Shown: piece after piece, positions 1 through 8,728 of the stretch
How the letters are laid out: every line of letters starts with the position of its first letter
How positions within the stretch are numbered: position 1 is the first letter of the stretch
NCBI GenBank assembly: GCA_016875915.1
Contig: VGOM01000001.1
Location: 96,178-149,552 of the forward strand
From: Chloroflexota bacterium
GTDB lineage: Bacteria; Chloroflexota; Dehalococcoidia; UBA2247; RBG-13-53-26
DNA: 53,375 nt
Direction of reading: 5' to 3'
Notes under the pieces: generated by a model
What the model saw: only the letters and a program-made list of their open reading frames with translations
Told to the model about the DNA's origin: nothing
Databases searched by the model: none
Made by a program: the position numbers and the translations under genes

Positions 1-2
1 GG

Positions 3-1817
3 AAAGCGCCGCAGCAGGCCAGGCTCATGGAGTTCCTGGCCAACACGAGTCATCCCGTGCTGCTCGGCGAAGTCAGGCGGGCCATGCCGCAGGCCGCCGC
101 CGCGGCCAGGGCCCTGCAGGCCAAAGGCCTCGTGGCTGTCGAGGATGTCCACATCTGGCGCGATCCCCTTCTGGATCGGGCCTTCGCGCCGGCTCCCCCG
201 CCCGTGCTCACCCCGGACCAGGAGCAGGCGGTGGGCCTGATCTGCGCCGCGCTGAGACAGCCGGGAGGCAATGGCCCGGCGGCCTTCCTGCTTCATGGCG
301 TCACCGGCAGCGGCAAGACCGAAGTCTACCTCCGCTCGCTGGGCGAGGCGGTGGCCCGGGGCCGGCGAGGGATCGTCCTGGTGCCGGAGATATCGCTCAC
401 CCCACAGACCATCCAGCGCTTCGCCGCCCGCTTCCCCGGTCGGGTGGCCGTTCTGCACAGCCGGCTGTCCCTGGGCGAGCAGTTCGACGAGTGGCAGAGG
501 ATACGGGAGGGGGCCTTCGACGTGGTCATCGGACCACGGGGGGCCATCTTCGCCCCGCAGCCGGACCTGGGCCTGATCATCGTCGATGAGGAGCACGAGT
601 GGACCTACAAGCAGGAGGAGCAGTCGCCCCGCTATCACGCCCGGGAGGTGGCCCTGAAGCTGGCCCAGCTCAGCGGTGCAGTGACCGTCCTGGGCAGCGC
701 CACTCCCGACGTGGAGAGCTACCACCGTGCCCGGACAGGCAGATACGCCCTGATCGAGCTGCCCCACCGGATCACCGTCAGAGGGGACACCTCCCTGCCT
801 CAGGTGGAGGTGGTCGACATGCGCCAGGAGCTCAAGGCCGGGAACCGGAGCATCTTCAGCCGGCCGCTGCGCCGGGCCATCGCCGAAACCCTGACTGATG
901 GCGACCAGATCATCCTCTTCCTCAACCGCCGGGGCACGGCCACCTTCGTCCAGTGCCGGGACTGCGGGTTCGCCCTGAAGTGCCACCGCTGCGATCTGGC
1001 CCTGACCTATCACGGGGCGGAGGACACCCTGGTCTGCCACCAGTGCGGCTACGGGAAGAAGACCCCTGCGACCTGCCCCAACTGCCGCAGTCGGCGGATC
1101 AGGTTCCTGGGGGTCGGCATACAGAGGGTGGTGGAGGAGCTGGCCGTGGCCTACCCCCAGGCCAGGGTGCTGCGCTGGGACCGGGACGTCACCAAAGGCA
1201 AGGACGCCCACGAGAAGATCCTCAATTCCTTTCTGGCCCATGAGGCGGATGTCCTGGTGGGGACGCAGATGATCGCCAAGGGGCTGGACCTGCCACTGGT
1301 CACCCTGGTGGGGGTCGTCTCCGCCGACACCGCCCTTCACCTGCCCGACATCCGCGCCGGCGAGCGCACCTTTCAGCTTCTCAGCCAGGTCGCCGGACGG
1401 GCGGGTCGCGGCTCGAGGCCGGGACGGGTGGTCGTCCAGACCTACACCCCCGACCACTATGCCGTGGCCTGCGGCGCCAGGCACGACTATGGGGCCTTCT
1501 ATGATCAGGAGATCGGCTACCGCCGGGAGCTGAGGAACCCTCCCTTCAGCCGGCTGGTCTCCCTGGTCTACTCCCACAGCAACGCCGTGGCCTGCCGGCG
1601 TGGTGCCGAGAAGGTGCACCGGCAGCTCGCGGAGAGGCGGGATGCCATGGGCGAGGACACGGACCTGATCGGCCCTTCGCCGATGTTCTTCGGCAGGCTG
1701 CGCGGCCGGTACCGCTGGCAGATCATCCTGCGCGGTGCTGAGCCCGTCCGCCTGCTGGCCGACCTGGCCCTGCCGCCGGGCTGGGTGGTCGACGTGGACC
1801 CCATAGTCCTCCTCTGA
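3..1817 (+). CDS. priA: Primosomal protein N' (PriA helicase), 5'-truncated by window edge
   Basis: PriA is the 3'-to-5' superfamily 2 helicase that reloads the replisome at stalled forks. The reading frame is open to the first base of the window and no start is needed inside it, so the N-terminal DNA-binding part lies outside. From the ATG at 27, residues 91-98 are the Walker A motif GVTGSGKT and 187-190 the DEEH box. Around residues 310-355 four CxxC pairs (CRDC, CHRC, CHQC, CPNC) form the double zinc-binding insert typical of PriA. About 604 residues are visible, against roughly 730-820 for complete proteins. It is followed by def after 96 nt. The identification is very secure; only the start is missing. 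Confidence 0.96.
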   Translation, partial: KAPQQARLMEFLANTSHPVLLGEVRRAMPQAAAAARALQAKGLVAVEDVHIWRDPLLDRAFAPAPPPVLTPDQEQAVGLICAALRQPGGNGPAAFLLHGVTGSGKTEVYLRSLGEAVARGRRGIVLVPEISLTPQTIQRFAARFPGRVAVLHSRLSLGEQFDEWQRIREGAFDVVIGPRGAIFAPQPDLGLIIVDEEHEWTYKQEEQSPRYHAREVALKLAQLSGAVTVLGSATPDVESYHRARTGRYALIELPHRITVRGDTSLPQVEVVDMRQELKAGNRSIFSRPLRRAIAETLTDGDQIILFLNRRGTATFVQCRDCGFALKCHRCDLALTYHGAEDTLVCHQCGYGKKTPATCPNCRSRRIRFLGVGIQRVVEELAVAYPQARVLRWDRDVTKGKDAHEKILNSFLAHEADVLVGTQMIAKGLDLPLVTLVGVVSADTALHLPDIRAGERTFQLLSQVAGRAGRGSRPGRVVVQTYTPDHYAVACGARHDYGAFYDQEIGYRRELRNPPFSRLVSLVYSHSNAVACRRGAEKVHRQLAERRDAMGEDTDLIGPSPMFFGRLRGRYRWQIILRGAEPVRLLADLALPPGWVVDVDPIVLL

Positions 1818-1845
1818 GCCAGCCCGGCACCGGGCCGAGGGCCGT

Positions 1846-1875
1846 TTTACGGCCGCCCCACGGCAGGCCTATAAT
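1846..1875 (+). promoter_or_regulatory. Sigma-70-type promoter for def
   Basis: A perfect TATAAT at 1870-1875 is preceded by TTTACG at 1846-1851 (four of six matches to TTGACA) with an 18-nt spacer. It lies between priA and def, 39 nt before the def start, so def-cca may have its own transcript. A small GGCCG/CGGCC inverted repeat overlaps the -35 region. Confidence 0.6.
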
Positions 1876-1913
1876 CATCGTGGAGCGACATGATCCCCGC
1901 GGAGGTTCTCTGA

Positions 1914-2402
1914 ATGGCGGTTCTACCGGTGCGTTGCGTCCCGGATCCCGTGCTGCGCCGCAGGGCCAAACGGGTCACCAGCCTGGATGGTTCGGTGCAG
2001 AAGCTGATCGACGACATGCTGGAGACCATGCCGGCTGTCTCGGGCGTGGGACTGGCGGCGCCGCAGGTGGGGGTGTCGCTGCGCATCGTGGTCATCGGCC
2101 TCCCCGATGAAGAGCCGGTGGTCATGGTCAATCCCGAGATGGTCAAGCGGTCGGGCGAACGGACGGTCCTGGAGGGCTGCCTCAGCGTGCCGGGCTACCA
2201 GGGGGAGATCACCCGGTCCGTCGCCGTGACCGTCAAGGCCCGAGATCGTCGGGGGAAGGAGTTCCGGGTCAAGGGAACGGAACTCCTGGCTCAGGCGCTG
2301 GAACATGAGCTGGACCATCTCAACGGGGTGCTCTATCTGGACCACCTGGAGAGCCCCGACAAGCTGCACGGGATCGAGGCCGAAGAAGAGCAGGGCCTGT
2401 GA
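1914..2402 (+). CDS. def: Peptide deformylase
   Basis: Removes the N-formyl group from nascent proteins using a metal bound by Cys and two His. All three family motifs are present: GVGLAAPQ (44-51), EGCLS (87-91, metal ligand C89) and HELDH (131-135). The length of 162 aa is normal. GGAGG lies 8 nt before the ATG. The gene ends in a 4-nt GTGA overlap with the downstream nucleotidyltransferase gene, indicating translational coupling. Confidence 0.96.
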   Translation: MAVLPVRCVPDPVLRRRAKRVTSLDGSVQKLIDDMLETMPAVSGVGLAAPQVGVSLRIVVIGLPDEEPVVMVNPEMVKRSGERTVLEGCLSVPGYQGEITRSVAVTVKARDRRGKEFRVKGTELLAQALEHELDHLNGVLYLDHLESPDKLHGIEAEEEQGL

Positions 2403-3892
2403 CCGGGATCTCGCTGGGGCTGGAGGGGCCCTCCCTCCTGCGCAGGGTGGTTGGTTTCCTCGTTCAGGAGGATGTCAGCGCCTATCTCGTCGGCGGGTAT
2501 CTCCGGGACACGCTGCTGGGTCGCCCCACCCGCGATGCGGATATCGCCGTGCTGGCCGACGCCCCCCAGGTGGCCCGGAAGCTGGCCGATGCCCTGCACG
2601 GGAAGTACGTCCTCCTCGACGAAGCCAATGGCATAGCCAGGGTGCTCCTGCCGGAGGGGGATGCCGAGGAGGGCTTCCAGTGGCATTTCGATCTCTCCAC
2701 CATCGCCGGGGACATCAGTGCCGATCTGGCCCGTCGCGATTTCACCGTGGATGCCATGGCCGTTGATCTGGCCCGGGCAGACAGCGGAGAGCCGCTTCCC
2801 CTGATCGACCCCTTCCACGGGGCCGAGGATCTGAAGGGGCGCCTGATCAGGGCGGTCAGCGATGCCGTCTTTGAGGCCGACCCTGTTCGCCTGGTCCGGG
2901 CCGTCAGGCTGGCTGCGGAGTACGGGTTCACCATCGAGGCCGGCAGCGAAGCCTTGCTCCGGGGGCAGTGCCGGCTGGTCCGTCAGGTCGCCGGCGAGCG
3001 ACTGAAGGAAGAGCTCTGCCGCATACTGGCCGTCTCCGACTCGGCCCGCTTCCTGACCTACCTGGACCGGCTGGGACTGCTGACGGAGATTGTGCCCGAG
3101 CTGGCCGCCGCGAAGGGCGTGGAGCAACCCCGGGAGCACTACTGGGACGTCTTCCGGCACTCCATGGAAACCGTGGCTGCCCTGGAGGGCCTGCTGGGCA
3201 GGAGCGGCAGGGGGGACATCCTGGGCCAAGTTCCTCCACGGCTCTACGCCGGCAGCCGGCCTGAGGAGGAGATCTCCCACGGACTGACCAGGGCTGCCGT
3301 GGCCAAGCTGGCTGCACTTCTGCATGACATCGCCAAGCCCCAGACCAAGACCATGGAGCCCGATGGCCGGGCCCGCTTCTTTGGACATACCAAGGAGGGG
3401 GCGGTGGTCGGCGGCGAGATCCTCCGCCGGCTGAGATTCGGCACGCGGGAGATCCGCATGGTGCAGAAGATGATCGAGGCCCACCTCAGACTGTGGCAGA
3501 TGGGCGACGGCCTGCCTACCCGCCGGGCCATCTACCGCTACTTCCGCGACACCGGGGAGGTCAGCATAGATATCATGTTCCTCAGCCTGGCCGACTTCCT
3601 GGCCACTCAGGGCCCGGTCACGGACCTGGAGCAGTGGCAGCAGCACTGCCGGCTGGTGGACTACATCCTGACGCAGCGCGAGGAGGAGGCGACCATCGTG
3701 TCGCCGCCGAAGCTGATCGACGGCCACGATGTGATGCGGGTCTTCGGCCTGAAGCCCGGCTCCCGAATCGGACAGATCCTTGACGCCGTCCGGGAAGCCC
3801 AGGGGGCCGGCGAGATCGACACCAGGGAAGCCGCCCTGGACTTCGTCCGTAGCTATCTGACGCAGGGACAAACGGATGGGAAAGTGGTATGA
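2399..3892 (+). CDS. CCA-adding enzyme / poly(A) polymerase-family tRNA nucleotidyltransferase with HD domain
   Basis: A class II nucleotidyltransferase of 497 aa that probably adds or repairs the tRNA 3'-CCA end. The N-terminal catalytic head shows VGG (31-33) and RDADI (45-49), whose aspartates bind the two metals, followed by RRDFTVDAM (112-120) and the tRNA-binding neck DPVRLVRAVR (161-170). A C-terminal HD phosphohydrolase domain carries LLHD (307-310) and a further His near 254. The GTG start overlaps the def stop by 4 nt. Whether it adds CCA, only A, or only CC cannot be read from the sequence. No second such gene is in the window. Confidence 0.88.
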   Translation: MTGISLGLEGPSLLRRVVGFLVQEDVSAYLVGGYLRDTLLGRPTRDADIAVLADAPQVARKLADALHGKYVLLDEANGIARVLLPEGDAEEGFQWHFDLSTIAGDISADLARRDFTVDAMAVDLARADSGEPLPLIDPFHGAEDLKGRLIRAVSDAVFEADPVRLVRAVRLAAEYGFTIEAGSEALLRGQCRLVRQVAGERLKEELCRILAVSDSARFLTYLDRLGLLTEIVPELAAAKGVEQPREHYWDVFRHSMETVAALEGLLGRSGRGDILGQVPPRLYAGSRPEEEISHGLTRAAVAKLAALLHDIAKPQTKTMEPDGRARFFGHTKEGAVVGGEILRRLRFGTREIRMVQKMIEAHLRLWQMGDGLPTRRAIYRYFRDTGEVSIDIMFLSLADFLATQGPVTDLEQWQQHCRLVDYILTQREEEATIVSPPKLIDGHDVMRVFGLKPGSRIGQILDAVREAQGAGEIDTREAALDFVRSYLTQGQTDGKVV

Positions 3893-3893
3893 T
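3865..3893 (+). promoter_or_regulatory. Promoter for secD-secF, inside the 3' end of the upstream gene
   Basis: GGGACA (3865-3870) and TATGAT (3888-3893, five of six matches) are separated by exactly 17 nt. The -10 box spans the stop codon of the preceding gene and the secD ATG is 60 nt downstream. Confidence 0.5.
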
Positions 3894-3952
3894 AGACGCG
3901 ATTTGCGCCAAGTCACGAATGAGCACAGAAACAGGAGCCCCTGGGTAGCCTC

Positions 3953-5539
3953 ATGATGCAGCGCCGACCGGTCAGGAAAGGGCCCAGACTGAGCCGCAAT
4001 GGCTGGCTGCTGCTCTTGATCGTGGCCCTGCTGGGCACCTCCATCTGGGTGCTGACCACCAGCGGCAGCTCCGCTCTGGGCCGGGACATGGACCATCTGG
4101 GACTGCGCCTGGGCCTGGACCTCAAGGGAGGCACCCACCTGGTCTATCGGGGCCAGTTCTCAGACAACGTGTCCGACGATGAGAAGGACTTCAAGATGGA
4201 CGGGGCCGCCAAGAGCATTGAGTCCCGCATCAACCGCTACGGCGTTGTGGAACCCGTCATCCAGAGACAGGGCGTCGAACGCATCGTCATCCAGTTGCCC
4301 GGGATCACCGACCTTGACGAAGCCCGGTCCCTCATCGAGGAGACCGCCTTCCTGGAGTTCAGAGAGGTGGAGGTCAAGACCGGCAGCACGCCGGCTACCC
4401 TCGACGACTACCTCAGCGACAACCGCAGCGATTTCTACAACGGCGACGTGGCCGGCACCCGCATCTTCGCCTTCCCGGCGACCACAGATGAGAGCCAGAT
4501 GCCCGTGGTCATCCTGACCAAGACAGAGGGCGGCCTCCAGTGGACAGACATCAACGGCGACCCGGTCGACCCGACGGCGCTGGATGACGAGTTGAAGCAG
4601 TCATATTCCTGGATCCCTGCGGTGGGTGACGAAGACATACCGCTGACCGGAGCCTACCTCACCAAGGCCGTCCCGCAGTATGACCAGACGCAGACCGGCA
4701 TAACTGAGGTCAAGGTCGGCATCGAATGGAATGGCGAGGGGGCCAAGATATTCGACCAGATAGCCGCGCGGCTCTATCCCAGGTCGGGCGTGCTGAAGGA
4801 ACTGGGCATCTTCGTGGACATGGAGCTGATCTCCAGCCCCACCATTCAGCAGTCGAAGTACGAGGGCAGCGCCGTCATCGAAGGAGACTTCACCCCGAAG
4901 GAAGCCAGGCTGCTGGCCATCCGCCTCGACTCGGGTGCTCTTCCGGTGCCCCTGGAGACCCTGTACAGCAAAGAGGTGTCGGCCACGCTGGGCGAGGAGT
5001 TCGTGGACCGGGCCGTCCTGGCGGGGGTGATCGCCCTGGGACTGATCATTCTGTTCATGATGCTCTACTACCGTCTGCCCGGGCTAGTGGCCGGCCTGGC
5101 GCTCCTGATCTATCTGGCCATGGTCCTGGCCATCTACAAGGCTGTCCCGGTGACCCTCAGCCTGGCCGGACTGGCCGGCTTCATTGTCTCCCTGGGCATG
5201 GCCGTGGACGCCAACGTGCTCATCTTCGAGCGTATGAAGGAGGAACTGCGGGCGGGACGAACCCTCAAAGCGGCTGTCGATACCGGCTTCAGCCGGGCCT
5301 GGCCGGCCATCAGAGACAGCAACATCACCACCTTCATCGCCTGCGGCATCCTCTATTGGTTTGGCAGCAGCATCGTGGACAGCTCAACCGTGATGGGCTT
5401 CGCCCTCACCCTGTTCTTCGGCGTGGCCATCAGCATGTTCACTGCCCTTGTGGTCACCCGGACCCTTCTGGTAGCCCTGGCCGGCGTCAAAGCCGCCCGG
5501 CGGGCACTCCTTCTCGGTGCGGAGGCCAGAAGTGTTTGA
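3953..5539 (+). CDS. secD: Protein translocase subunit SecD
   Basis: With SecF it forms the membrane complex that pulls preproteins through SecYEG using the ion gradient. The 528-aa protein has one N-terminal transmembrane helix (about 18-38), the conserved GLDLKGGTHL stretch near residue 53, a large extracytoplasmic P1/P2 domain, and five C-terminal transmembrane helices from about residue 350 on. ATG codons at 3953 and 3956 are both possible starts. The stop overlaps the likely secF start. Length and order match the family. Confidence 0.95.
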   Translation: MMQRRPVRKGPRLSRNGWLLLLIVALLGTSIWVLTTSGSSALGRDMDHLGLRLGLDLKGGTHLVYRGQFSDNVSDDEKDFKMDGAAKSIESRINRYGVVEPVIQRQGVERIVIQLPGITDLDEARSLIEETAFLEFREVEVKTGSTPATLDDYLSDNRSDFYNGDVAGTRIFAFPATTDESQMPVVILTKTEGGLQWTDINGDPVDPTALDDELKQSYSWIPAVGDEDIPLTGAYLTKAVPQYDQTQTGITEVKVGIEWNGEGAKIFDQIAARLYPRSGVLKELGIFVDMELISSPTIQQSKYEGSAVIEGDFTPKEARLLAIRLDSGALPVPLETLYSKEVSATLGEEFVDRAVLAGVIALGLIILFMMLYYRLPGLVAGLALLIYLAMVLAIYKAVPVTLSLAGLAGFIVSLGMAVDANVLIFERMKEELRAGRTLKAAVDTGFSRAWPAIRDSNITTFIACGILYWFGSSIVDSSTVMGFALTLFFGVAISMFTALVVTRTLLVALAGVKAARRALLLGAEARSV

Positions 5540-6443
5540 CTTCGTGGCCAGGAGGCACTGGTTCCTCCTCATCTCGCTGATCATCGCCATCGCCAGCCTC
5601 GTCTCGGCGCTCCTGCCCGGGGGGCTGAAGGCGGGCATCGACTTCAAGGGCGGCATCTCCGTGACCCTGGGGCCCAAGGAGGGGGAGACTCTGACCACTG
5701 ATCAGGTCAGAGAGAACCTGGCCAACCTGGGCCAGGAACGAGCCATCGTTCAGGTGCTCGGCGACGGCGACTACTTCATCCGGATGGGGGAGATGGACGA
5801 GGCCCAGGTCAGAAGCGAGCTGGAAGGGGTGGGGGTGGTGCGCGACTTCTACTCCGTCTCGCCCATCGTGGCCTCGGAGACGACCCGCAATGCCGCCATC
5901 GCCATGGGCGTGGCCGCAGTGGCCATGCTCATCTACATCACCTGGGCCTTCCGCAAGGTGGCCGGTTCCCTGCGCTATGGCGCCGGGGCGGTGATCGCCC
6001 TGCTGTTCAATATCGGGGCGGTGCTGGGGATCTTCTCCATCCTGGGAAGAACGCTTGACTGGGAGATCGACCCCATGTTCGTCACCGCCATCCTGGCGGT
6101 CATCGGCTACAGCGTCAACGACGCCATAGTAGTCCTGGACCGGGTGCGGGAGAACTCGGCCAGGGATGCCACGGCTGAATTCGAGCACACGGTGAATCTC
6201 AGCATCAACGAGACCCTCACCCGCTCCCTCAACACCACCTTCACCACCGTGCTGGCCATCCTCGCGGTCTACCTCTTCGTGGGCGGCCCCATCCGCAGCT
6301 TCCTGGTGGCCCTGCTCGTCGGCGTCGTTGCCGGCGCCTATAGCTCCATCTTCATCGCCAGCCAGCTCTTGGTGGTCTGGGAACGGAGGGAGTGGACCAG
6401 GCTCATCCCCCGCATTCCCCTGCTGCAGAGAAGCAAGGGCTAG
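5532..6443 (+). CDS. secF: Protein translocase subunit SecF
   Basis: The partner of SecD in the Sec translocon, 303 aa from the chosen start. A first transmembrane helix near residues 10-30 is followed by the FKGG motif, an extracytoplasmic domain and five C-terminal helices containing GYSVNDAIVVLDRVREN. The start is GTG at 5532: GGAGG at 5521-5525 sits 6 nt before it and the product then begins MFDFVARRHWF, as in the family. An upstream in-frame GTG at 5517 has no ribosome-binding site. The gene overlaps the secD stop codon, so the two are translationally coupled. Confidence 0.94.
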   Translation: MFDFVARRHWFLLISLIIAIASLVSALLPGGLKAGIDFKGGISVTLGPKEGETLTTDQVRENLANLGQERAIVQVLGDGDYFIRMGEMDEAQVRSELEGVGVVRDFYSVSPIVASETTRNAAIAMGVAAVAMLIYITWAFRKVAGSLRYGAGAVIALLFNIGAVLGIFSILGRTLDWEIDPMFVTAILAVIGYSVNDAIVVLDRVRENSARDATAEFEHTVNLSINETLTRSLNTTFTTVLAILAVYLFVGGPIRSFLVALLVGVVAGAYSSIFIASQLLVVWERREWTRLIPRIPLLQRSKG

Positions 6444-6469
6444 ACGGGGGCTGGAACGCCGCTGGTTCT

Positions 6470-7021
6470 ATGGACAGGGAAGTCGCCGTCGGTTCCATCC
6501 AGGCCAGGGTCCGCAATGCCAACCTCATCAAGCACATGCTGGCCACCGAGGCCATCATGGCTGCCCTGGCCCGGAGGCTCGGCCAGGATGAGCAGGAGTG
6601 GGGACTGACCGGACTCCTCCACGACATCGATGTGGAGTTGACCGGACAAGATCCCCGGCAGCACAGCAGGGTCGGTGCGGAGCTGGCCCGCGAGATGGGC
6701 GCTTCGGAGTCCATGTGCCATGCCATCCTCTGCCACAACGAAGCCCACGGCATAGCCTGCGAGACCCTTCTCGACAGGGCCCTGTTCTGCGTGGACCCCC
6801 TCACCGGACTGATCACAGCGGGGGCGCTGATTCGTCCCGAGAAGAGCCTGGCGGGACTGACCGGCGAATCCCTGATGAAGCGGTTCAAGGAGAAGCGCTT
6901 CGCCGCCGGGGCCAACCGGGAGGCCATCGCCTCCTGCCAGCAGATCGGCCTGGGTCTGGATGAGTTCGTCAGCCTGGGCCTGGAGGCCATGAAAGGCATC
7001 GCCGCCGATCTGGGGCTGTGA
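6470..7021 (+). CDS. HD-domain hydrolase
   Basis: A 183-aa HD phosphohydrolase. The metal-binding residues are an early His (IKHML), the HD pair in LLHDIDVE and a later His in ILCHNEAHG. The substrate is unknown; small stand-alone HD proteins act on nucleotides or phosphoesters. The ATG at 6470 is chosen because it lies outside secF; an upstream in-frame start would overlap secF by 52 nt. There is no strong ribosome-binding site. It ends 15 nt from the convergent ferredoxin-like gene. Confidence 0.8.
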   Translation: MDREVAVGSIQARVRNANLIKHMLATEAIMAALARRLGQDEQEWGLTGLLHDIDVELTGQDPRQHSRVGAELAREMGASESMCHAILCHNEAHGIACETLLDRALFCVDPLTGLITAGALIRPEKSLAGLTGESLMKRFKEKRFAAGANREAIASCQQIGLGLDEFVSLGLEAMKGIAADLGL

Positions 7022-7036
7022 CCGCCGGCCCCGTCT

Positions 7037-8386
7037 CTAGCCGCCTGCTCCGGGGAGCGGCCTTCTCCGCAGTTCCGGATGCGAGTAGTCCGGCTTCCGC
7101 CCGCTGTTGACCAGCTCGTTGACCAGGGCGTAGCGCCGCCATCTGATCAGCCGTTCTATGAATCTCGACCGGATCCCATTCCGGGACAGCACGGTCTGGG
7201 ACAGCCGGGGAGACAGGAATACCCCCAGCAGACGGCGCAGCATGTTGTCCGTCCACAGGGTGCGGTTGTCGAAGAGCAGATTGTGCAGCTTCCCTGTGCT
7301 GATGGCGCTGGTCACGATGCGCTCAAAGGTGTCTTTGGGCACGAACGCCGTCTCCTTCCTTCTTTCCATGACCCTGCTCCCTGCGGGGCAGAACCTGACG
7401 CAGACACCGCAGCCGATGCACCGGTCGGCGTCGACCACAGCGCGGTCGTCCCCGTTCCCCCCTTCGCGCAGAGTGATGGCCTCGACGGGGCAGCTCTTCA
7501 CGCAGGTGCCGCAGGCCGTGCATTCAGTGCCTCCGTCCGCGGAGACGAAGTTGGTGGTGATCCTGGTATTGCAGCCCAGCCTCCGGTAGGCCAGCAGTCC
7601 TTCGCAGCAGCAGGAGCAGCAGTTGCAGATCCAGTTCACCCCTTGCTGCACGTTGTCGCCCAGTTGCACCAGGCCCAGATCGACGCACTGCTTCAGAATG
7701 CGGTGCGCCTCTGCCTTGCCGATCTCCCGGGCTATCCTGTGCTTGGAGAGGGTCTCCGCAGCGCTGTTGAAGGTCAGGCAGACCTCCTGGGGGTTGTTGC
7801 AGGGCCGGCCCATGTGCTCCATCTTGTGGCGGCAGTAGCAGATGCCCACGGTGACACACGTGGCCGTGTCGATGATCCGGGTGGCCCGCTCGTAGTCCAG
7901 AACAACGACGGCGTCCCCCTCCGCGATTGTCCCTTCATGTATGAAAGTCCGCAGTATGCTGGGCTCAATGGAGAACACGGAGCGGATGAAGTCCTCCTCG
8001 GTGTTGACGTACTGGTGGTAGAGTTCAGAGAGAACCTTCTTGTCAAACCGGTCGTCTAGCCGCATCAGGCTGAACTCGAAGAAGCCCGCCATGGGGGCAG
8101 TGAGTATGTAGGCCTGGGTTTGCCCGATGGCGAGGTCAAAGAGGATGCCCTTGTCGGCCAGTCTGTCCAGCGCCGCCCTGGCTTCATCCTCCGTCTTCCG
8201 CCACAGCCGGGCGGCCTCCCGGACGGTGAAGAAGTTGATGGGCAGCACCGAGACCAGCCTGGCCTCCTCCTCGCTGAACAGGACCCCCAATATCCTGAAC
8301 AGGGTCTCGGAGGGAGGGGCACCCTGCGGCGCCTGATCCAGTCGGGCCTGCAACTCGCGGTAGCTCTTTGAGGTCAGGTGTCCCAT
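7037..8386 (-). CDS. Cysteine-rich 4Fe-4S protein with winged-helix-like N-terminus
   Basis: A soluble protein of 449 aa. The first ~110 residues look like a helix-turn-helix region (FTVREAARLW, then LDRLADKGIL). The middle has two unusual cysteine groups, GICYCRH with a following PCNNPQEVC, and ICNCCSCCCEG. Next come two consecutive 4Fe-4S ferredoxin motifs, CTACGTCVKSCP and CIGCGVCVRFCP. The C-terminus is basic. It probably carries at least two, perhaps three, Fe-S clusters and passes electrons or senses redox state; the partner is not identifiable. The start is placed at the ATG at 8386 because a promoter at 8449-8478 would begin transcription near 8442, downstream of the ATG at 8458. It lies at the edge of the signalling island. 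Confidence 0.8.
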   Translation of the reverse strand: MGHLTSKSYRELQARLDQAPQGAPPSETLFRILGVLFSEEEARLVSVLPINFFTVREAARLWRKTEDEARAALDRLADKGILFDLAIGQTQAYILTAPMAGFFEFSLMRLDDRFDKKVLSELYHQYVNTEEDFIRSVFSIEPSILRTFIHEGTIAEGDAVVVLDYERATRIIDTATCVTVGICYCRHKMEHMGRPCNNPQEVCLTFNSAAETLSKHRIAREIGKAEAHRILKQCVDLGLVQLGDNVQQGVNWICNCCSCCCEGLLAYRRLGCNTRITTNFVSADGGTECTACGTCVKSCPVEAITLREGGNGDDRAVVDADRCIGCGVCVRFCPAGSRVMERRKETAFVPKDTFERIVTSAISTGKLHNLLFDNRTLWTDNMLRRLLGVFLSPRLSQTVLSRNGIRSRFIERLIRWRRYALVNELVNSGRKPDYSHPELRRRPLPGAGG

Positions 8387-8448
8387 AGTGGCGTGCGCCT
8401 CTGGCTGGCCGCCGTCTATGCGTATCTCTTCAGTGCATATCTGTTCAG

Positions 8449-8478
8449 ATAGTATCATGTCACTTTGAGGTGTGTCAA
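8449..8478 (-). promoter_or_regulatory. Promoter for the cysteine-rich Fe-S protein gene
   Basis: On the minus strand a perfect TTGACA (8473-8478) and TACTAT (8449-8454, five of six) are separated by 18 nt. The predicted transcription start near 8442 excludes the ATG at 8458 and supports the internal ATG at 8386. The -35 box lies 7 nt from the terminator hairpin of the neighbouring operon. Confidence 0.7.
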
Positions 8479-8485
8479 CCCAAGA

Positions 8486-8541
8486 AACGATGAACCCCCC
8501 GATTCGGGGGGTTCATCGTTCAGAAAGGGGGGTACCTTTCT
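8486..8541 (-). terminator. Double hairpin / intrinsic terminator of mini-operon copy 1
   Basis: 8486-8501 and 8505-8520 form a perfect 16-bp stem (AACGATGAACCCCCCG) with a 3-nt loop. On the minus strand it is followed by TTCTT, so it can terminate the mini-operon. A second hairpin, AGAAAGG (8522-8528) with CCTTTCT (8535-8541), lies between it and the last stop codon. Both hairpins are kept in copy 2. Confidence 0.8.
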
Positions 8542-8549
8542 TCTTGTGT

Positions 8550-8693
8550 CTAGAACTGATACTCATACTCTGGGGAGTCGTCGCAGGGTCCGCAGATCAG
8601 CCGGAGCAGGCCACGGCCCAGGGTACCGATGGCGATGATAGGGTAGAGCATCACTGCCAGGGGTCCCGCTTCTCTCATTTCATCTCTTGCCAT
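8550..8693 (-). CDS. Tiny membrane protein with CGPC motif (copy 1)
   Basis: A 47-aa product with a charged start (MARDEMREAG), one hydrophobic helix of about 20 residues, then CGPCDD and an acidic, aromatic tail ending EYEYQF. A GGAGG ribosome-binding site lies 8 nt before the ATG. The reading frame is conserved in the second copy at 10433-10573, where the tail gains a third cysteine (CGPCDDC). This and the intact Shine-Dalgarno sequence argue that it is a real gene. The family is not recognised. The CxxC could bind metal or form a disulfide, which is an inference. It follows the 68-aa gene by 35 nt. Confidence 0.7.
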   Translation of the reverse strand: MARDEMREAGPLAVMLYPIIAIGTLGRGLLRLICGPCDDSPEYEYQF

Positions 8694-8728
8694 TTTCCTT
8701 GCCTCCTTCCTCTCTCCATCCTCAAGCC

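Noticed and set aside
2333-4138. 601-codon open frame on the minus strand opposite the nucleotidyltransferase gene
   Set aside because: It is antisense to a gene with clear motifs, its product is Gln/Gly/Leu-rich without domains, and long antisense frames are expected in high-GC coding DNA.
8387-8458. Longer N-terminus for the cysteine-rich Fe-S protein starting at 8458
   Set aside because: The promoter at 8449-8478 overlaps that ATG, and the predicted transcript starts downstream of it.
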